A stretch of DNA of 64,000 nucleotides, from positions 599,205 through 663,204 of the forward strand of contig JAQUPZ010000001.1 of the NCBI GenBank assembly GCA_028716365.1, written 5' to 3'. The position numbers and the translations under genes are program-made. Source of the stretch: Kiritimatiellia bacterium. Its GTDB lineage: Bacteria > Verrucomicrobiota > Kiritimatiellia > UBA8416 > YA12-FULL-48-11. Below, piece after piece: positions 60,171-64,000 of this stretch (positions are counted from its first letter, which is position 1; every line of letters starts with the position of its first letter). The notes below the pieces were generated by a model that was not told the DNA's origin, made no database searches, and saw nothing but the letters and a program-made list of their open reading frames with translations.

Positions 60171-62282
60171 TTATTTCTTTGCCTTCATTGTCTTGAGCAA
60201 TTGATCCACCTTGGACTGTAACTGTTTGTCATCCGTTACCGTTTTGATCTTCTCGAGTACTGGTTTCACCATGTCGGCATGAGTTTTGTGAAGCACGGTA
60301 GCGATGCTCAATGCGGCCTGGATCGCCTCTGTTTTTACATTCTGATCGTTCAGGTACCCCTCGACCACCTTCAAGGCATCCGGATGGGGCTGTTGTCCCA
60401 AGTAACTCAAGAACCCCATCTTTTCCGCAGGTTGGACTGCAATTTCCAACCCCTGGATACAACGTTGAATGATTTCCTTCTGCACATCATCAGCGGACAC
60501 CTGTTTTTCCGGGACGGCTACGTTGCGTTTCTCAATTAAAGCGCCGATTTGTTTGACGTAAGCGCGCAGGGCGACCACGCTGAACGCCGACTGCGGTTCC
60601 TTCTTGCTTGTTTGAAGCAATGTGTCCAGTACAGGATCGGGATCGGGCCAGTCAGTCATGGCCTGCATTGCAGCGCGCCGGAGATTTTCGTCCTGTTCGC
60701 TCAAGGCTTCACGCAGAAACTTCAGTTCCGCTTCCTGGGTTGCCTTGCTGGAAATACGTGGAAGCAGCAGGAGCAGGGCTGGCCGACCCGGACTACTACT
60801 ACCGGTGGCCAACTGTGCCAGAACAGGAGCCGAACGTTGTGAAGGTTCCTTGATGTACACGCCAAGCGAGGCCAATGCATTGACGGCCGTTGATTGCACG
60901 TTATGATCCGATTCCACGGCCAGGTGCTTCACAAGGTCAGGATAGGCCGATGGGTCTCCGATTTTCCGCAGGGCGTTGAATACCTCGTTCCGGACCGTTG
61001 CATCGGCATTCTCCATAGTCTTCAGCAGTATGGGTGTGGCCTTACCGGCAGGGCAGGTGCCCAGTGCTCGCACAAGCGAAACGCACACCAGACCGGAAGT
61101 ACCGGGCAAGGCCGCGATCAGGCCATCCGCAATGATGGCTTTCCGCGGACTTGTTTCCACGGCCATAACGGCTGCATCCATTTCCTTCCCGGTCGCCAGG
61201 GTGGCTACCAGTGCATTGAAAGCCCGTTTATCATCAAATCGTCCCAGGGCATTTACAGCAGCATTGCGTACCGCCTCGTTTGCGTCTTTGGTGGCATCCA
61301 GAACGGTGTCGAGTCCGGCAGGATCGGCATACCAGCCCAATACGTCGAGCAATCGGATCTTGAGTATGGGATCTGCTGATTTAACATTTTCGCACACGGC
61401 CGTGATGACCGGTCCGCTCTTCGGAATATGCTCGAATAGTTTGTCGGTAATGTTGATAATATTGCGCTCGGCCCCTTTCAGATTCTCCAGGATAGCGGTC
61501 AGTTCCGCCGCTCCGCCAACCCGGGCCATACCCATCAGCGCGTTGGCTTTCACATATCCGCCATTACCGAGCAGTTCGTGGTATATGGCGAGTGATTCCT
61601 GTTTCTTCCCCGTCTTTACCAACCTGTCGGCATGCAGCAGGTACGCATCGGTAGCCTCCCGTTTGGCTCTTGCCGGTCCCTGTTTCATGCCTGCCTTGAA
61701 AAGGGCATTTGCGGGTTCATCGCTCATCCGGGCAACGGCCAGCAGGGCTGCCGTTCTGACCACATCATCGGCATTGCCTGCATCCTTGATAAACTGGGGC
61801 AGGCTTGCACGATCTCCACGCACCGACAGGGCGTGAATCATTATGGCCCGTTTCTCCGGTTCCGAGGCGCTGGCCAGGGCCTTGCGAAGTACCTCCGCAG
61901 CCTTTTCCGAAGCATTACGTTGGAGCGCAAGAACGGCACGGGTATGAAACAACGGATCCTCGTGCGACAACAAGGACGCAAAAAAATCCACACTCTCCGG
62001 ACCGCCAAAACGCCCGAGCATTGTCAACAGCTCGCCCTTGACCACAGGCAGTACGTCATCACGATTGATATGGTTGATGATCGTTTTAGACAATTCAACC
62101 CGGTCGGCGGTTGTTCCGGATTGTATGGCCTGTTCGTACATCTGGATCAATTGCGGCAAGTTTGGTTTGCTGATGAGCGCACTGGCCTGCTGTTCAATAG
62201 ACTCGTTTGCACACAGTACTCGGCAGAAAAAGGTCATGCTCATTGTGAGCAATGTTAACCGTTTAGTCATAATTGTATTCAT
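60171..62282 (-). CDS. Exported HEAT-repeat protein
   Basis: 703 residues from ATG 62282 (AAGGAG eight bases upstream; the frame extends to a TTG at 62288). Signal peptide about 1-25. Almost the whole protein is helical HEAT repeats, for example V-R-N-A-A-V-N-A-L-G-R-F-D-D and N-V-Q-S-T-A-V-N-A-L-A-S-L-G. The C-terminal 250 residues align by eye with the HEAT part of the protein at 38965 (D-W-P-D-x-x-P, A-L-R, L-V/K-V-V-x-x-Y-L). It lacks a DUF1080 domain. HEAT solenoids usually bind other proteins. It follows a Gfo/Idh/MocA gene by 18 bases, the same order as the 42903-38965 operon. Confidence 0.9.
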   Translation of the reverse strand: MNTIMTKRLTLLTMSMTFFCRVLCANESIEQQASALISKPNLPQLIQMYEQAIQSGTTADRVELSKTIINHINRDDVLPVVKGELLTMLGRFGGPESVDFFASLLSHEDPLFHTRAVLALQRNASEKAAEVLRKALASASEPEKRAIMIHALSVRGDRASLPQFIKDAGNADDVVRTAALLAVARMSDEPANALFKAGMKQGPARAKREATDAYLLHADRLVKTGKKQESLAIYHELLGNGGYVKANALMGMARVGGAAELTAILENLKGAERNIINITDKLFEHIPKSGPVITAVCENVKSADPILKIRLLDVLGWYADPAGLDTVLDATKDANEAVRNAAVNALGRFDDKRAFNALVATLATGKEMDAAVMAVETSPRKAIIADGLIAALPGTSGLVCVSLVRALGTCPAGKATPILLKTMENADATVRNEVFNALRKIGDPSAYPDLVKHLAVESDHNVQSTAVNALASLGVYIKEPSQRSAPVLAQLATGSSSPGRPALLLLLPRISSKATQEAELKFLREALSEQDENLRRAAMQAMTDWPDPDPVLDTLLQTSKKEPQSAFSVVALRAYVKQIGALIEKRNVAVPEKQVSADDVQKEIIQRCIQGLEIAVQPAEKMGFLSYLGQQPHPDALKVVEGYLNDQNVKTEAIQAALSIATVLHKTHADMVKPVLEKIKTVTDDKQLQSKVDQLLKTMKAKK

Positions 62283-62300
62283 TCTCAATGCTCCTTGTTT

Positions 62301-63563
62301 CTAGAGGTGCCAGGGTGCCCGATATGGTTTATCCATCAGCCGGTTAGCTTCATCATCACCGATGAACTCCTCCTTCACCGCGTCCCATTTCAAGGGGCGT
62401 TTCAGTCTCTGGGCAATTTCAGAACTGTGGCAGAGAAACTCGGTCTGATATGCCGCGTCCTCGTTGCAGATCGGCTTTTCACGCGTGCGTATACAGTTGT
62501 GCCACTCCTTATAATGTCCGCCCTTATGCGGGAGCTCAAAATCAAGCAGGCCGTCCGCAAGTTCAGGGGGGTCTGTCCAGAAGAGCGCCTTTTCGGAATG
62601 CGTGACAATCTTACCCTCGGTTCCGATGATGGCAAAGGGCCCGCCATACATGCTTCCGATGTTCTGCAATTCCTCCTTTACCGGAAGTCCCTCGAAATCA
62701 ACCTGGATGTAGGTTCCATCTGCATATTTCCAGGTTGTGATGCTCTTGTACTCTTTGCCGTCCGCGGGATAGATCGCCACCGGACTTTCATTATCATATC
62801 CCAGGATATGCCGCACTGCGTCGTTCGGGTGGACCGCGCCTCCGTTTACCATGCAGCGTCCGAAATCGATATGACCGTGCCATGAGATAACACCGCGCAT
62901 GGCAAAATTGTTGAATGGTCGCCAGGGTGCTGGACCAAGCCACATATTCCAGTCAAGCATGTCAGGATTCATGGGCTGTGCGGGTAACAGGAATTGACCG
63001 GACAGTTCGTTATGACAGCAGCTGCGGACGCCGGCCGCGATTATTTTGCCAAGTTTTCCTGTTTTAACCAGATGTCGCGCATACTGGATATTCTTGTGGG
63101 AAGTGCGCTGGGTCCCGTGCTGGAAGATGCGTCCACAGCGTTTGACTGCGTCACGGATGGCGGCGGCCTCGTGGATTGTCGAGCTCATGGGTTTTTCGCC
63201 AAAAACGTCTTTGCCGGCCTTGAGTGCGGCAATGATTTGGATGGCATGCCATTGCTCCGTGGAGCCCACGGCAATGGCGTCAATGTCGTCGCGTTCCAAT
63301 ACGTCGCGGAAATCCAAGTATAGTCCTTTCTTCGGGTCCGGATCGCCTCCGAGTTTGTCCCTGCGAACGTCGCATTTGGCGAGAACCTTGTCGCACCCAA
63401 CCCCCCTGGCAGGACCGCCAAGACCTATATTCGCGCTCGTGATCATTTCGCTCGGCGGTAGCTGGCCTTTGCCCAGCACATGCCGGGGTACGATACTAAT
63501 CGTGGCCATTACAGCGGCTGTACTTTGCAGAAACTTCCGTCGTGAAATTATTCTCTGTTTCAT
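62301..63563 (-). CDS. Tat-exported Gfo/Idh/MocA oxidoreductase
   Basis: 420 residues; GAGGTGAG just before the ATG at 63563. Tat signal S-R-R-K-F-L-Q (Arg 8-9). The Rossmann site reads A-N-I-G-L-G-G-P-A-R-G, with E-K-P at 123-125. Instead of W-G-x-H it has N-G-G-A-V-H-P-N-D, so the substrate side differs from the other enzymes here. Ends G-D-D-E-A-N-R-L-M-D-K-P-Y-R-A-P-W. First gene of the operon with the HEAT protein; divergent, across 218 bases, from a ceramidase-fold gene. Confidence 0.93.
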   Translation of the reverse strand: MKQRIISRRKFLQSTAAVMATISIVPRHVLGKGQLPPSEMITSANIGLGGPARGVGCDKVLAKCDVRRDKLGGDPDPKKGLYLDFRDVLERDDIDAIAVGSTEQWHAIQIIAALKAGKDVFGEKPMSSTIHEAAAIRDAVKRCGRIFQHGTQRTSHKNIQYARHLVKTGKLGKIIAAGVRSCCHNELSGQFLLPAQPMNPDMLDWNMWLGPAPWRPFNNFAMRGVISWHGHIDFGRCMVNGGAVHPNDAVRHILGYDNESPVAIYPADGKEYKSITTWKYADGTYIQVDFEGLPVKEELQNIGSMYGGPFAIIGTEGKIVTHSEKALFWTDPPELADGLLDFELPHKGGHYKEWHNCIRTREKPICNEDAAYQTEFLCHSSEIAQRLKRPLKWDAVKEEFIGDDEANRLMDKPYRAPWHL

Positions 63564-63781
63564 GGCTCACCTCAGGTTATGGTTATGAGTTGATTTGACG
63601 TACTGACTTTACCGCTCTTATTCCAATTTATCCATAATACATGATTATAAACCAGATTAAAATCGGCTACTGGCGGGAAGCTATATTCTTGTACTGGTGT
63701 GCTGTCGAATACAATAGCCGTTGACACCTGTTGAACTTTTGATGCAGGATTCTTCAACAAGGTAAAAATGTGAGGTTCATT
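63564..63781. promoter_or_regulatory. Divergent promoter region, Gfo/Idh and ceramidase-fold genes
   Basis: 218 bases. TTGACA at 63721-63726 faces the ceramidase-fold gene but has only a 3/6 -10 match at normal spacing. GTTGAA (63730-63735) and TTCAAC (63753-63758) form an inverted repeat that could be an operator. Low certainty. Confidence 0.35.
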
Positions 63782-64000
63782 ATGTCTGGATTCATCCGTT
63801 ATTGGATCATCACGGTTATGGTATTTGCTTTTGGGACATCGTTCGGGTCGGCCTTGGCCGCTGCGCCGTCCGGGGCGGTATTTAAAGCCGGCTTTGCCGA
63901 ACGCGACATTACACCCGAATTGAGCATGGAACAACCGGGTGGCTACGGGAAATCGTATCATAAGTCGTTTCATGACCCGTGCAAGGTCCGGGCCGTGGTC
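63782..64000 (+). CDS. Ceramidase-fold protein, paralogue 7, N-terminal part (3' truncated)
   Basis: 73 codons are visible before the window ends, with no stop. ATG 63782 is preceded by GTGAGG at a good distance. A Sec signal (about 5-27, ending A-L-A-A) is followed by [12 protein letters not shown], the strand-1 signature of ceramidase-fold proteins, then G-G-Y-G and [10 protein letters not shown], which matches the early D-x-x-x-A-R-x-L strand. The motif spacing is closer to paralogue 6 than to 1-5. The active-site loops lie outside the window. Again adjacent to a Gfo/Idh gene. Confidence 0.8.
   Translation, partial: MSGFIRYWIITVMVFAFGTSFGSALAAAPSGAVFKAGFAERDITPELSMEQPGGYGKSYHKSFHDPCKVRAVV

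Noticed and set aside
61632..62258. 208-codon plus-strand frame opposite the HEAT gene
   Set aside because: Cys/His/Arg-rich shadow of the HEAT repeats, with no plausible start region.
1..64000. tRNA, rRNA, CRISPR array, integrase or transposase genes
   Set aside because: I looked for regular spaced repeats, cloverleaf arms and transposase or integrase motifs on both strands and found none; the repeats present are palindromes without coding content.

Overview
The window looks like a chromosomal stretch from a free-living, polysaccharide-degrading bacterium of the PVC superphylum, most like Kiritimatiellota or Lentisphaerota (a planctomycete is the main alternative). This is an inference from gene content: many Tat-exported Gfo/Idh/MocA oxidoreductases, a Cys-type sulfatase, DUF1080 and HEAT-repeat proteins, ThuA-like proteins, ceramidase-fold proteins, XylR/AraC regulators, and a beta-helix protein with InlB-type repeats. 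I see no rRNA, tRNA, CRISPR array, transposase, phage gene or housekeeping gene. Nearly every product carries a Tat, Sec or lipoprotein signal, and no transporter gene is visible.

Layout. 1-5.3 kb (+): end of a GH38/DUF5054-like protein, a sulfatase and an FAD oxidoreductase with a C-terminal golvesin-like domain. 5.4-9 kb: an exported aldo/keto-reductase-like protein divergent from an AraC regulator, then a GH28 pectinase. 9.0-12.35 kb (+): ThuA-like protein, Gfo/Idh/MocA and a nucleoside-hydrolase-like protein. 12.5-29.07 kb (+): one co-directional run led by a DeoR regulator, with six ceramidase-fold genes, three Gfo/Idh/MocA genes, a TIM-barrel sugar isomerase-like gene and a ThuA-like gene. 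29.08-36.5 kb (-): beta-helix protein, GH78-like alpha-L-rhamnosidase and GH42-like enzyme, suggesting rhamnose-containing pectin. 36.6-43.9 kb: exported nitrilase-fold protein, radical SAM/SPASM protein, a Gfo/Idh to HEAT-DUF1080 operon, and a divergent AraC regulator. 43.9-49.4 kb: nitrilase, cytoplasmic Gfo/Idh, small pseudopilin-like protein and XylR-type regulator, with intergenic regions full of large imperfect palindromes. 49.4-60.1 kb (+): beta-helix/InlB protein, FAD oxidoreductase, PmoA-like (DUF6807) protein, C45 peptidase-like protein, alpha/beta hydrolase, sialidase-fold protein and DUF1080. 60.2-64 kb: Gfo/Idh to HEAT operon (-) and, divergently, the start of a seventh ceramidase-fold gene running off the edge.

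How it may work together. Glycosidases, the sulfatase and lyase-like beta-helix proteins would cut plant or algal glycans outside the cytoplasm. The exported Gfo/Idh enzymes, DUF1080, ThuA and TIM-barrel proteins match the toolkit known for oxidising and cleaving 3-keto-glycosides. The least understood part is the ceramidase-fold family: five of its members share altered active-site motifs, and all sit beside or close to Gfo/Idh genes. This DeoR-led locus is the best candidate here for an undescribed system.
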